55,392 nt of DNA. It comes from GCA-2861595 sp035536185. GTDB lineage: Bacteria > Actinomycetota > Acidimicrobiia > Acidimicrobiales > GCA-2861595. The stretch spans positions 1 to 55,392 of the forward strand of contig DATLOM010000043.1 of the NCBI GenBank assembly GCA_035536185.1, written 5' to 3'. Below the pieces are notes generated by a model that saw only the letters and a program-made list of their open reading frames with translations, made no database searches and was not told the origin of the DNA. Of this stretch, positions 35,701 through 43,572 are shown piece after piece; the first letter of the stretch is position 1, and each line of letters begins with the position of its first letter. The position numbers and the translations under genes are program-made.

Positions 35701-36322
35701 GCGCGGCGGCCCGCGTCACCTCGGCCAGCTCGCTCACCCGCTGAGCGACAGTGGCTTCGAGGTTGGCGTTGTCCTCGGCCAGCCGGCGGGTGAGCAGGCG
35801 CACCTCCAGCAGGTTCTCCACCCGCAGGATCGTCTCGACCGGAGGAAAGGGTTTGTTCAGAAAGTCGCGGACGCCGAGGCTCAGCGCCTGCTCCTTGACG
35901 CCCCGCGCCTCGTCGGCGGTCAGCATCAGCACGGCCGGCCACTCGCTGATGGGCAGCTGCTCGCAGAGCCTCGTCATGAAGCCGAAGCCGTCCAGCTCGG
36001 GCATGTGAAGGTCCAGCAGCAGCAGGTCGGCACCGCCGGTGAGCACCCGCTCGAGGGCCTTCAGGGGATCGGTGAACGACGTCACGTTGGTGAACCCGCT
36101 CCCGGCAAGAACACCTTCGAGGGTCTTTACCGACACCCGGTCGTCGTCGACGACGACGATCTGGCCGGCGCGCAGACGGCGCGCTCGTTCGGTTGCCCCT
36201 ATGTCCGACACGGTGCCAATGGCTTGACCCGTCGAGGACGCCAATGGCTCTACCAAAGGGTGGGTCGCTTCAGAGGGAGGCACCGTACTCGGTTGGTAAT
36301 GGCTTGGACAAGCATTGCCCAA
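32738..36322 (-). CDS. REC-GAF-PAS-GGDEF-EAL-HisKA-HATPase hybrid signalling protein
   Basis: A 1194-residue cytoplasmic protein. The receiver (about 53-170) has acceptor Asp104 and Lys157. GAF is about 225-370 and PAS about 385-505. GGDEF is at 595-599, with an RxxD inhibitory site at 586-589 five residues upstream. EAL starts at 723, with DDFGTG at 845-850, KIDRSF and AEGVE all kept. A histidine kinase follows: HELRAP with His981, N box at 1091-1100, DRGPGV and GRGLGL. All catalytic sites look intact. The TTG at 36322 is an uncertain start; a GTG at 36211 would remove 37 weakly conserved residues. Confidence 0.9.
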   Translation of the reverse strand: MGNACPSHYQPSTVPPSEATHPLVEPLASSTGQAIGTVSDIGATERARRLRAGQIVVVDDDRVSVKTLEGVLAGSGFTNVTSFTDPLKALERVLTGGADLLLLDLHMPELDGFGFMTRLCEQLPISEWPAVLMLTADEARGVKEQALSLGVRDFLNKPFPPVETILRVENLLEVRLLTRRLAEDNANLEATVAQRVSELAEVTRAAAQAEFEVQRERLRAAQLLSDVRGVFAEGASPAEALSRCAEIVVDHLGASFARIWLLSSTEPVLELVASAGMYTHLNGPHARIPLGEGMVGRVGERQLCLYGEDLDSGTEGDHEWARREHVAAVAGCPLSVDGRLLGVLAAYSGALPPASERAPLEAAADIIAAAIERQRNAEALHAERVFLRSMMESLQEGIVACDSEGNLTVLNEATRRFSGGTKEGSGPESWAQHHQLYLPDGVTAMPVDQNPLYRALAGARVRDVELVTTTISGRRHTLLANGQPIYDDNGCQLGAVVALHDVTERKQVEAELHRRTFRDALTGLPNRALFMDRVTHSIDSAGSDESIGAVVMIDIDNFRLVNDSLGQPLGDELLVTVAERIGTLLRPGDTAARVGGDEFGVLLEDLFDESDAVRLCESFAAAVAEPIELAGREIQVAASIGMAILRARDQDAETVVRSADSAMSRAKEHGRGRIEIFEDDLRARAIVRLDTETALRRAVERDELILEYQPKIRLADGRIVAVEALVRWDHPERGLLQPLAFIPIAEETGIIVAIGRWVLEEACRKALDWAEATPEDPPMVAVNVSARQLADPRIVDTVREVVASCSIDPALLCLEITESVLMKDAEVSVGTLRALKALGVRLAVDDFGTGYSSLSYLKRFPVDYLKIDRSFVRGLGRDPEDTAIVSAIVTLAATLGLAVIAEGVETELQLTELRLLGCALGQGFYWSKALSGPDMGRLLAARQPALPSGVPGPSAPSAGLASEQRVTAIKEADDAMAFLAHELRAPLTVISGFAQLLAQDVEEGITIGSTEAVDAIVRQSDHMALLIETLVDVGALEAGRLSLRLESMDLNKLVDQIVTDLRTVIVGHPVELSTGPEASCAVDPSRIRQVVTNLLTNAAKFSPAGAPIDVVVRRIGHLAKVTVVDRGPGVPPERIGDVFRKFARADKKKEGRGLGLYVSRAIARAHGGELNCRRAATGGAEFVMELPLERPQPH

Positions 36323-36412
36323 GACGGCGGCGGTGGGCGCTCAGGCGCTTCAGCCGGCGGTACCGTTGTCGATGGGCAACGTGAACCACCCCGGGACGGA
36401 CTTCGGCGACTA

Positions 36413-37849
36413 ATGGCAAACGGTCTGAACAAGCTCGACCGCAGGCTCCAGCGGCGGAGCCGGCGCCGACGGAGGCATGCTCCCGCCCTCGTGGCCCTTG
36501 GTCGGGCGGCGGACAACGCGAAGATCTGGCTGTTCCTCTCAGCCGTCCTGGCGGTGGCCGACGGCCGGTTCGGGCGGCGCGCCGGCCTGCGGGGCCTGCT
36601 GTCGATCGGTCTCGCTTCGGCGGTGGCCAACGGGCCGGTGAAGCACCTGGTCCGCCGGCGGCGGCCGCCGGAGAGCAACGTCGGCCGGTTCCTGGCCGGC
36701 CGGCCGGCCCCCTCCACCACCTCTTTCCCCTCCGGCCATTCGGCCAGCGCCTTCGCCTTCGCCACCGGTGCGGCAACCGAGCTACCGGTGCTCGCCGCCC
36801 CGCTCGCCGGGCTCGCCGGCCTCGTCAGCTACTCACGGCTCCACTCCGGAGCGCACTATCCGCTCGACGTGGTGGTGGGCGCGGCCGTCGGCGTGGCCGC
36901 CGCCCTCGGTACCCGCCGGTTCTGGCCGGCTGCTCCCCACGACGGCGCCAAGGTCCGGACCGTCTTCGCCCCGGCCAGCACTGCTCGTTCGCCCGACGGT
37001 GGTGGCGTCGTGGTCGTGGTCAACCAGGCCGCCGGGCAGGGCAACGGCACGGCCGATCAGCTGCGGGCCGAGCTCCCGGCGGCCGAGGTCGTCGAGGTCG
37101 AAGACGGTAACGACATCGGTGACGCCCTCGAGGACGCCGCCGGCCGGGCGCAGGTGCTGGGAGTGGCCGGCGGCGACGGCTCGATCAACACGGCGGCGGG
37201 CGTGGCCGCCGAAGCCGGCAAGCCCCTGTTGGTCGTGCCCGGGGGGACCCTCAACCATTTCGCCGCTGCTCTCGGGATCGACTCGGTCGGGGAGGCGGCC
37301 GCCGCCGTCCGGGGCGGCCGGGCTGTCACCGTGGACCGGGGCCTCATCGCCGGCCACACCTTCGTGAACACCGCCAGCATCGGGAGCTACTGCGACCTGG
37401 TCGACGCCCGGGAGAAGCTGGAGGGCAGGATCGGCAAGTGGCCGGCCGTGGCCATCGCGCTGTGGCGGGTGCTGCGTCACTCCCAGCCGGTGGAGATGGA
37501 GATCGACGGGCGGCGGCGATGCGTCTGGATGATCTTCATCGGCAACTGCCGCTACCACCCGGCCGGGTTCACGCCGAGCTGGCGGGAGCGCCTCGACGAC
37601 GGAACCCTCGACGTCCGCATCGTGGACGGCGAGCGGCCATGGACGAGGGCCCACCTGCTGTTCTCGGTGCTGACCGGCCGTCTGGCCCGCTGCCGCTCCT
37701 ACGAGCAGCGGTTCGTCAAGGAGCTGTCCGTCAGGTCTCTGGAGGGCCCACTGCGGCTGGCCCGTGACGGTGAGACCTTCGACGGCCCGGAGTCGTTCAC
37801 CATCGCCAAGGCGGAGACGCCGCTGATCGTCTACGCGCCGCCCGCCTGA
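36413..37849 (+). CDS. PAP2 phosphatase / diacylglycerol kinase fusion
   Basis: A 478-residue protein. The N-half is a PAP2-type lipid phosphatase with the three signature blocks KHLVRRRRP, PSGHSASAFAFA and SRLHSGAHYPLDVVVG (with SR, His, Asp), and hydrophobic helices. The C-half from about residue 200 is a diacylglycerol/sphingosine kinase catalytic domain, with VVNQAAGQG, GVAGGDGSIN and VPGGTLNHFA. Together these could interconvert a lipid and its phosphate. The start is the ATG at 36413. It is divergent from the hybrid kinase, 90 bases apart. Confidence 0.88.
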   Translation: MANGLNKLDRRLQRRSRRRRRHAPALVALGRAADNAKIWLFLSAVLAVADGRFGRRAGLRGLLSIGLASAVANGPVKHLVRRRRPPESNVGRFLAGRPAPSTTSFPSGHSASAFAFATGAATELPVLAAPLAGLAGLVSYSRLHSGAHYPLDVVVGAAVGVAAALGTRRFWPAAPHDGAKVRTVFAPASTARSPDGGGVVVVVNQAAGQGNGTADQLRAELPAAEVVEVEDGNDIGDALEDAAGRAQVLGVAGGDGSINTAAGVAAEAGKPLLVVPGGTLNHFAAALGIDSVGEAAAAVRGGRAVTVDRGLIAGHTFVNTASIGSYCDLVDAREKLEGRIGKWPAVAIALWRVLRHSQPVEMEIDGRRRCVWMIFIGNCRYHPAGFTPSWRERLDDGTLDVRIVDGERPWTRAHLLFSVLTGRLARCRSYEQRFVKELSVRSLEGPLRLARDGETFDGPESFTIAKAETPLIVYAPPA

Positions 37850-37908
37850 GAGCCGGATGGCGTGGATCGGCCCGCCTACCCGTCCGGCACGTGGAGCGGC
37901 GGCAGGGC

Positions 37909-38889
37909 TCACTGGCAGCCGAGGGCCTTTCGCAGCGCGGCCAGGTTGTCCCGCATCACTGCGATGTAGTCCTTGCCGGCGCCGGCCTGCTCCTTGCTCA
38001 GGCCTTCGAGGGGGCTGAGGACCGCAGTCTCGACTCCCGCCTCGCGAGCCAGCGCCCTGGCGACCCTCGGCGACACCAGGTCCTCGTAGAAGACGGTGGT
38101 CACCCCCTTGGCCTTGATCTGGTCGGTGAGGGAGGCGAGCCGGCCGGCGTCGGGCTCGGCTTCGGGGCTGAGACCGGCGATGGGCAGCTGCGTGAGCTCG
38201 TAGCGGCGGGCCAGATAGAAGAAGGCGGCGTGGGACGTGACGATCTCTCGGCGCCGGCACTCGGCCAGCCCCCGCCGGAGCTCGGCGTCGAGGGCCCGTA
38301 GGTCGCCCTTGTAGCGCACCGCGTTGGCGCGGAAGGCATCGGCGTGGCCAGGGGCGGCGTCGACCAGGGCCTCGGCCACGGCGTCGACGGCCTCGGCCAT
38401 CAGCTGCGGGTCCAACCAGAAGTGGGGATCGGCACCGCCCTCGCCGGGCCCCTCTCCCTCCTCCTCTCCCAGCGCCTCCACGGCACCTGTCTCGAGGTCG
38501 ATCTCCTCGAGAAGGTCCACCTTGCCCTCATCCCGCCTCTCGGCCACCTTCTCCACCGCCGGCTGGAAACCACGCCCGAGGTAGAGGACGAGGTCGGCGT
38601 CCTCCATCCTGTCCACCTGGCGAGTGGTGAGCTCGATGTCGTGGGGCTCGGCCCCGGCGGGCGTGAGGTTGGTGACCTGGACCAGGTCGCCGCCGATCCT
38701 CGTCGCCGCTTCGGCAATCGGGTAGAAGTTGGCCACGACGGTGACAGGGCCGCCGGTGCCGGCGCCTGTCTCGCCGTCACCGTCGCCACAAGCGGCCAGG
38801 GCCGGCATGGCCACGACGAAGGCGACGAGAGCTGCCAGACCACGACGACGCCGTCGGCCTCCGTCTGCTGGTGTGGATCGGCGGCGCAT
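37909..38889 (-). CDS. znuA: Zinc/manganese ABC transporter substrate-binding lipoprotein
   Basis: A 326-residue cluster A-I binding protein. The signal peptide has a twin-arginine-like RRRRRG start and a lipobox LAAC. Metal ligands are in GAEPHDIEL, DPHFWLDPQ, TSHAAFFYLA and VFYEDLVSP. The usual His-rich loop is replaced by an acidic stretch (EEEGEGPGEGGAD) just before the second His. Zinc is favoured because a Zur/Fur-like box lies directly upstream. Partner permease and ATPase genes are not in the window. Confidence 0.85.
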   Translation of the reverse strand: MRRRSTPADGGRRRRRGLAALVAFVVAMPALAACGDGDGETGAGTGGPVTVVANFYPIAEAATRIGGDLVQVTNLTPAGAEPHDIELTTRQVDRMEDADLVLYLGRGFQPAVEKVAERRDEGKVDLLEEIDLETGAVEALGEEEGEGPGEGGADPHFWLDPQLMAEAVDAVAEALVDAAPGHADAFRANAVRYKGDLRALDAELRRGLAECRRREIVTSHAAFFYLARRYELTQLPIAGLSPEAEPDAGRLASLTDQIKAKGVTTVFYEDLVSPRVARALAREAGVETAVLSPLEGLSKEQAGAGKDYIAVMRDNLAALRKALGCQ

Positions 38890-38907
38890 GGGGAGCAGAA
38901 GCTAACC

Positions 38908-38926
38908 GATAATGATTCTCATTCGG
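38908..38926. promoter_or_regulatory. Zur/Fur-like operator upstream of znuA
   Basis: GATAATGATTCTCATTCGG contains the perfect inverted repeat AATGA-TTC-TCATT (38911-38923). It agrees with 14 of 19 positions of the classical Fur box. It lies 19 bases upstream of the znuA start and seven bases after the stop of the methyltransferase gene. Binding would repress znuA when metal is plentiful. Confidence 0.75.
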
Positions 38927-38932
38927 CCCACT

Positions 38933-39571
38933 TCACCTTCGGCGGACCAGGGTCACCCCGTCGCGCACGGTCGTCATGACACAGAGGACGTGTTCGTCCT
39001 GGCTCACCCGGTCGTTGAAGGCGCGGATGGCCTCGGTGTCAGAGTCCGTCACCGAAGGGTCGACCACCCGCCCGCTCCACAGCACGTTGTCGACGGCGAT
39101 GACCCCGCGGTCCGACAGCTTTGGGACCAGGGCCTCGTAGTAGGCGAGGTAGCTCTCCTTGTCGGCGTCGATGAAGGCGAGGTCCACGGGATCGGTGATG
39201 GTGGCGAGGGTGTCCAGTGCGGGGCCCTCCCGCACCTCGATCCGGTCGGCGTAGGGCGAGGCGGCGATGTGCCGGCGGGCGAGATCGGCGTGCCGAGCGT
39301 CGATCTCGCAGGTGACGACCCGCCCGTCGACAGCCAGTCCCGCGGCCATGGACATGGAGCCGTAGCCCGTGAAGGTGCCCACCTCGACCACCAGCCGGGG
39401 CTGCAGGGCCCAGACCAGGAACTCGAGGAAGCGCCCCTCCAGATGGCCCGTGAGCATGCTTGGGCATTCGGTGTCCGTCGCCGTCGCCTCGGCCGCCGCC
39501 GTCAGCCAGGCCGGCTCCGGCGTGCTGTGGGACGAGGCGTACCGCTCTATCTCCTCGGGGATCAGGCCCAT
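38933..39571 (-). CDS. SAM-dependent O-methyltransferase (CCoAOMT-like)
   Basis: A 212-residue methyltransferase. VVEVGTFTGYGSMSMA is the SAM-binding motif I, VTCEIDARHADLARRH motif II, DLAFIDADKESYLAYYE the acidic metal-binding block, and GVIAVDNVLWSGRVVD the next. These match cation-dependent catechol-type O-methyltransferases. Substrate unknown. It is upstream of znuA on the same strand but separated by the Zur-like box, so they need not be co-transcribed. Confidence 0.87.
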   Translation of the reverse strand: MGLIPEEIERYASSHSTPEPAWLTAAAEATATDTECPSMLTGHLEGRFLEFLVWALQPRLVVEVGTFTGYGSMSMAAGLAVDGRVVTCEIDARHADLARRHIAASPYADRIEVREGPALDTLATITDPVDLAFIDADKESYLAYYEALVPKLSDRGVIAVDNVLWSGRVVDPSVTDSDTEAIRAFNDRVSQDEHVLCVMTTVRDGVTLVRRR

Positions 39572-39616
39572 GAGCCCACCGTAGGGTGACCCTCACCCCG
39601 ACCAGCCGCCGGCGCC

Positions 39617-40432
39617 TCAGGCCATCGGCGGAGGACCGGCCATGGCCGCCATGGCGGCAACCATGTGCTGGAACTGCTCGCTGTCGGGAGGGTCGAAGGG
39701 GGCGGTATCCGGCAGGGTGCCGAGCACCTTCAGGAAGCGCTCCACGTTGTCGCCGCCGGCGGCGGGGAGGTGCGACGAGTAGATGCTGGTCGGCTGCATG
39801 CGGCGCACGCCGTCGAGCACCTGGGCGAACTTCTCCCGGTCCACGAGCCGGGTCCAAGGGGAGTCCATGGAGGCCCATCCCACCATTCCGCCGGTGAGGG
39901 CATCGTCGGGGATCTCCGAGGTGTTCTCGGTCGACTCGGGGATGATGGCGCCGAAGGAGTCGACCGAGAACAACGCTCCGGTGCTGGTGTCGACGAACCC
40001 TGTGGACATGGGGTTGTCGAACAGAGGTGGCTGAACCGCCCGCAGCGTCCTGTCCCCGGCGTGGATCTCGTCACCCACCCGGATGGCATGGACCCGGTCG
40101 AGGGGAACGGGCCACCACGTCGCCATCCGCAGTGCGCACATGGCGTGGGTGACCAGCTTCGCCTGCGGCGCCAGCTCCATCACCCGCTGGAGGCTTCCGG
40201 TGTGATCCATGTCGTCGTGGGTGAGCCACACCCAGCGCAACTTCGAGGGATCGACGACCGACTGCAGCGCGTCCATGAACTCGTCGCTGTCGCCGGCGAT
40301 CCCGCTGTCGACGAGGACGGGCTCCTCGGCGAGCAGCACGTAGGCGTTGACGGTGAGCACGCCCTCGCCGGGAAGTGGCAAGGCGTTCGGCAGGACGTGG
40401 ACGTCGGGTGCGGGCTGGTACGGACGGTTCAT
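39617..40432 (-). CDS. MBL-fold protein with flavodiiron-like metal site
   Basis: A 271-residue protein from the ATG at 40432, with AGGAG six bases upstream. VLVDSGIAGDSDEF and THDDMDHTGSL mark the metal site. The pattern is HxDxDH, where zinc beta-lactamases have HxHxDH; flavodiiron and oxygen-binding diiron proteins have HxExDH. THAMCALRM and DTSTGALFSVDSFGA supply later ligands. An oxygen- or NO-binding diiron role is therefore more likely than beta-lactam or thioester hydrolysis. There is no flavodoxin domain. Confidence 0.72.
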   Translation of the reverse strand: MNRPYQPAPDVHVLPNALPLPGEGVLTVNAYVLLAEEPVLVDSGIAGDSDEFMDALQSVVDPSKLRWVWLTHDDMDHTGSLQRVMELAPQAKLVTHAMCALRMATWWPVPLDRVHAIRVGDEIHAGDRTLRAVQPPLFDNPMSTGFVDTSTGALFSVDSFGAIIPESTENTSEIPDDALTGGMVGWASMDSPWTRLVDREKFAQVLDGVRRMQPTSIYSSHLPAAGGDNVERFLKVLGTLPDTAPFDPPDSEQFQHMVAAMAAMAGPPPMA

Positions 40433-40574
40433 GTTCGCTCCTCTCAGGTGATCTGGCTCGGGAGGCCGAAAGCGTGCTGCTCGGCCACCGTGAAGTATTC
40501 CTGATCGCTGGAGTCTCCGGGACAACCGTCGGGCCGGCGGAGTCCCCAGGGACGAGCCCCCTCTGACGCCCGCT

Positions 40575-40690
40575 TCGGAATTCCTGACCAGATTCCGCCG
40601 GCCCGCAAGCCCGTTCATTCCCCACGAGGACAAGGTGCGGGGCTTCGTCTACGAGGTCGAGAAGGGGACGCTTCGCGAGGCTGAGCTGAC
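40575..40690 (+). pseudogene. C-terminal fragment resembling beta-carbonic anhydrase
   Basis: In the 303-base gap before the helicase gene, one plus-strand frame reads SEFLTRFRRPASPFIPHEDK, then VRGFVYEVEKGTLREAE. The segment FIPHEDKVRGFVYEV matches the usual end of beta-class carbonic anhydrases. There is no start codon or upstream zinc-site sequence, so only a relic is present. The rest of the gap shows nothing recognisable. Confidence 0.4.
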
Positions 40691-40735
40691 AGCCGTCCGC
40701 ACGGCGGGCCGGCCCACCGGCTATCGTACGAACGC

Positions 40736-42730
40736 ATGTTTGGGTGGCTCGACGAACTGAACCCGGAGCAGCGCCGGGCCGTGCTCCACGACGACGGCCA
40801 CCTGCTGATCGTGGCCGGCGCCGGCAGTGGGAAGACCCGTACGCTGGCCTGTCGCGTGGCCCGCCTGCTGGCCGGCGGCGCCAGGCCAGAGCGAATCCTG
40901 CTGCTCACCTTCTCCCGCCGTGCCGCCCGCGAGATGCTCCATCGCGCCGGTCAGCTGGCCGAGGCCGAGGGTGCCCGCCGGGTGTGGGGGGGCACCTTCC
41001 ACGCCGTGGCCAACCGCCTGCTCCGCCAGCACGGCGCCGCCGTCGGGTTGCGGCCGGGCTTCACCGTGCTCGACCAGGGCGACAACACCGACCTCCTCGG
41101 CCTGGTCCGCCACGACCTCGGCCTGGGCGAGAAGGGCCGGCGATTCCCCAAGAAGGACACGCTGGCCTCGATCTACTCCAGAACGGTCAACGCCCAGGAG
41201 AAGCTGGCCGACGTGGTGGAGCGCTCCTACCCCTGGTGCCGGGACGACCTCGACGGGATCAAGGAGGTGTTCACCGGCTACGTGGAGCGAAAGCGGGCCG
41301 GCAACGTCGTGGACTACGACGACCTGCTCCTCTACTGGCGGGCCCTGGCCACGTCGTCCAGTGTCGGGCCCATCCTCCACGCCGGCTTCGACCACATCCT
41401 GGTCGACGAGTTCCAGGACACCAACGCCGTACAAGCCGACATCGTCGTCGCCATGGCCGGCCCGGGCGTGTGGGTGGCCGCGGTGGGCGACGATGCCCAG
41501 GCCATCTACGGCTTCCGGTCGGGATCGGCGCGCCACATGCTCGAGTTCCCTGAGCGGTTCCCCGGTGCCGAGGTCGTCACCCTCGACCGCAACTACCGCT
41601 CCACGCCGCCCGTCCTGGCTGCGGCCAACGCGGTCATCGCCGAGGCCGAGGCCGGGTTCGCCAAGGAGCTGCGGGCCGTGCGGGCCGGCGAGGAGCGGCC
41701 GGCGCTGGCCACCTGCGCCGACGAGCTGGCCCAGTCAACGTTCGTGTGCGACAGCGTCCTCGAACGGCGCGAGCGCGGCGTGCCGCTGCGCCAGCAGGCG
41801 GTGCTCTTCCGCACCGGCCACCACAGCGACGGGCTCGATCTGGAGCTGGCCCGCCGCAACATCCCCTTCGTCAAGTACGGCGGCCTCAAGTTCCTCGAAG
41901 CCGCCCATGTGAAGGACCTGCTCAGCCTCCTGCGCATCCTCGAGAACCCGAGCGACGAGATGGCCTGGCTGCGTGTTCTCGGGCTGATCGAGGGCGTGGG
42001 CCCGGCCACCACCCGCCGCCTGATCGACGAGCTCAGGGTCGCCGAAGCCGAGGCCCTCGTCCGCTTGTTGAGTGACGACTGCCCCCGTTTTCCGGTGGCC
42101 TCGGCCACCGACATCGCGGCGGTGCGTTCCGCCCTGGCCGACTGCGTGGCCGCCGATGTCCCGCCCGCGGCCCAGGTGGAGCGGCTGGGGAAGGCCTGCG
42201 CCCCCCTCTTTGCCCGCCGCTACCCGGGCACGGCATCGGTGCGCCTCGCCGACCTCGAGCACCTCCGCTCCATGGCCACCGGCTACACCTCCCGCAGCCG
42301 GTTTCTGGCCGAGCTGACCCTCGACCCGCCCTCGGCCACCGGCGACCTGGCCGGCCCGCCCCACCTCGACGACGACTGGCTGGTCCTGTCCACCATCCAC
42401 TCGGCCAAAGGGGGCGAGTGGCAGGTCGTCCACCTCATCCACGCCTCCGACGGCAACCTCCCCTCCGACATGGCCCTCGGCTCGGCCGAGGAGGTGGAGG
42501 AGGAGCGGCGCCTGCTCTACGTGGCCCTCACCCGCGCCCGCGACACCCTCGTCGTCTCGTACCCCCTCCGGTACTACGTGCGCCGCCAGCCCCTCGACGA
42601 CGCCCACACCTACGGCCAGCCCAGCCGGTTCCTCACCAAGGCGGCGGCGGCCTTCGACTCCGTCACCGTGGGCGAGACCGTGGTCGCCGACGATCCCGTG
42701 ATCGCCGAGCTGGCCGCCCTCTGGCAGTGA
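40736..42730 (+). CDS. UvrD/PcrA-like superfamily 1 DNA helicase
   Basis: A 664-residue helicase. The Q motif is LNPEQRRAV, Walker A is GAGSGKTRT, motif Ia is LLTFSRRAAREM, motif II is VDEFQDTN, motif III is GDDAQAIYGFR and motif IV is LDRNYRST. Motif V is STIHSAKGGEW and motif VI is RRLLYVALTRARD. It is shorter than PcrA (about 720) and lacks the C-terminal RNA-polymerase-binding tail, and the 2B region is reduced. It probably acts in repair or replication restart. Confidence 0.92.
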   Translation: MFGWLDELNPEQRRAVLHDDGHLLIVAGAGSGKTRTLACRVARLLAGGARPERILLLTFSRRAAREMLHRAGQLAEAEGARRVWGGTFHAVANRLLRQHGAAVGLRPGFTVLDQGDNTDLLGLVRHDLGLGEKGRRFPKKDTLASIYSRTVNAQEKLADVVERSYPWCRDDLDGIKEVFTGYVERKRAGNVVDYDDLLLYWRALATSSSVGPILHAGFDHILVDEFQDTNAVQADIVVAMAGPGVWVAAVGDDAQAIYGFRSGSARHMLEFPERFPGAEVVTLDRNYRSTPPVLAAANAVIAEAEAGFAKELRAVRAGEERPALATCADELAQSTFVCDSVLERRERGVPLRQQAVLFRTGHHSDGLDLELARRNIPFVKYGGLKFLEAAHVKDLLSLLRILENPSDEMAWLRVLGLIEGVGPATTRRLIDELRVAEAEALVRLLSDDCPRFPVASATDIAAVRSALADCVAADVPPAAQVERLGKACAPLFARRYPGTASVRLADLEHLRSMATGYTSRSRFLAELTLDPPSATGDLAGPPHLDDDWLVLSTIHSAKGGEWQVVHLIHASDGNLPSDMALGSAEEVEEERRLLYVALTRARDTLVVSYPLRYYVRRQPLDDAHTYGQPSRFLTKAAAAFDSVTVGETVVADDPVIAELAALWQ

Positions 42731-42868
42731 TCGCCGGCGACGTCAGTCGGCGCCGCCGGGGATGGCCACGCCGGTGGCTCGGGATGCGACGGCGGCCACG
42801 CTGGTCGGGACGTGGCGATGCGGGCCGGGACGGGCGGACGAGCTGGGGCGATCGCAGTGAGGAGAGCG

Positions 42869-43444
42869 TCAGGCGAGGTCGGCGGCGCCGAAGGCGGAGT
42901 TGAAGCGGTCGCACCAGATGACGACCGACCGGTAACGGGCAAGATCGGCGCCGGCGGGGAGGTCGTAGTTCTGATCGCCCAGGTTGCCCTTCAGCCGTCC
43001 GAGGTTCAGGTGACCGTCGTCGAAGGCACTCTCGTCGCCGCCGGCGGTGGTCGGTGAAAGGTAGAGGTACAGGTCCGGGCCGTTGTCGGTGTCGAGGCCC
43101 TCGAGGCGCACGATGCGCCGGCCGTCGCCGAAGGCCAGCACGCGAACGACGCCTTCGGTTCCATGGTCCCGCGAGATGAACGAGCCCCGTGTCAGCTCGA
43201 CGGGCTCGGCAGACGGCGCCGGCGCGGTCGCCTCCGGCGGCCCGCTCGGCACGGCGTTGGTCGGGGTGGATGCTCGAGTCGTCGGCAGCGTCTCCGTCAC
43301 ACGTTCGTCGATGAGCAGCTTCTGCGGCTGGAACCAGACCAACACCACCGCCACCAAGCCGGCAGCCAGCGCCGCCGCGACCCACGGCCATCGACGGCGG
43401 CGTCGTGCCGTCCTCGTCGTGTCCGGGGCCAGCAGATCGGTCAT
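42869..43444 (-). CDS. DM13-domain membrane protein
   Basis: A 191-residue protein. A basic start (RTARRRRRW) is followed by one helix (VAAALAAGLVAVVLVWF), then a Pro/Thr linker and a DM13 domain from about residue 85. ELTRGSFISRDHGTEGVV, GPDLYLYLSP, LGRLKGNLGDQNYDLP and YRSVVIWCDRFNSAFG are the family marks, including the conserved Cys in WC. DM13 domains are linked to electron transfer through that cysteine. The protein would face outward, anchored at its N-terminus. Confidence 0.85.
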   Translation of the reverse strand: MTDLLAPDTTRTARRRRRWPWVAAALAAGLVAVVLVWFQPQKLLIDERVTETLPTTRASTPTNAVPSGPPEATAPAPSAEPVELTRGSFISRDHGTEGVVRVLAFGDGRRIVRLEGLDTDNGPDLYLYLSPTTAGGDESAFDDGHLNLGRLKGNLGDQNYDLPAGADLARYRSVVIWCDRFNSAFGAADLA

Positions 43445-43572
43445 GGTCAGCTAAGGAGTTGGGGGGACGTCTCCCGTTCGCTCCGTCACGGTACCGCCCA
43501 TCACGTTGACGCGCATCGTGGCGCTGATCGCTGGTGGCGCCTGCGCCCCCTGCCGGAGAGGGCTCCCCGACC

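Noticed and set aside
32702..36412. Very long plus-strand open frame continuing into the PAP2-kinase gene
   Set aside because: It is antisense to the hybrid kinase, whose domains are unmistakable; the translation shows only GC-rich low-complexity sequence until the ATG at 36413.
37850..37908. Possible terminator with GCCGGA/TCCGGC arms after the PAP2-kinase gene
   Set aside because: Arms are short, the loop is long and there is no T-run; too weak to list.
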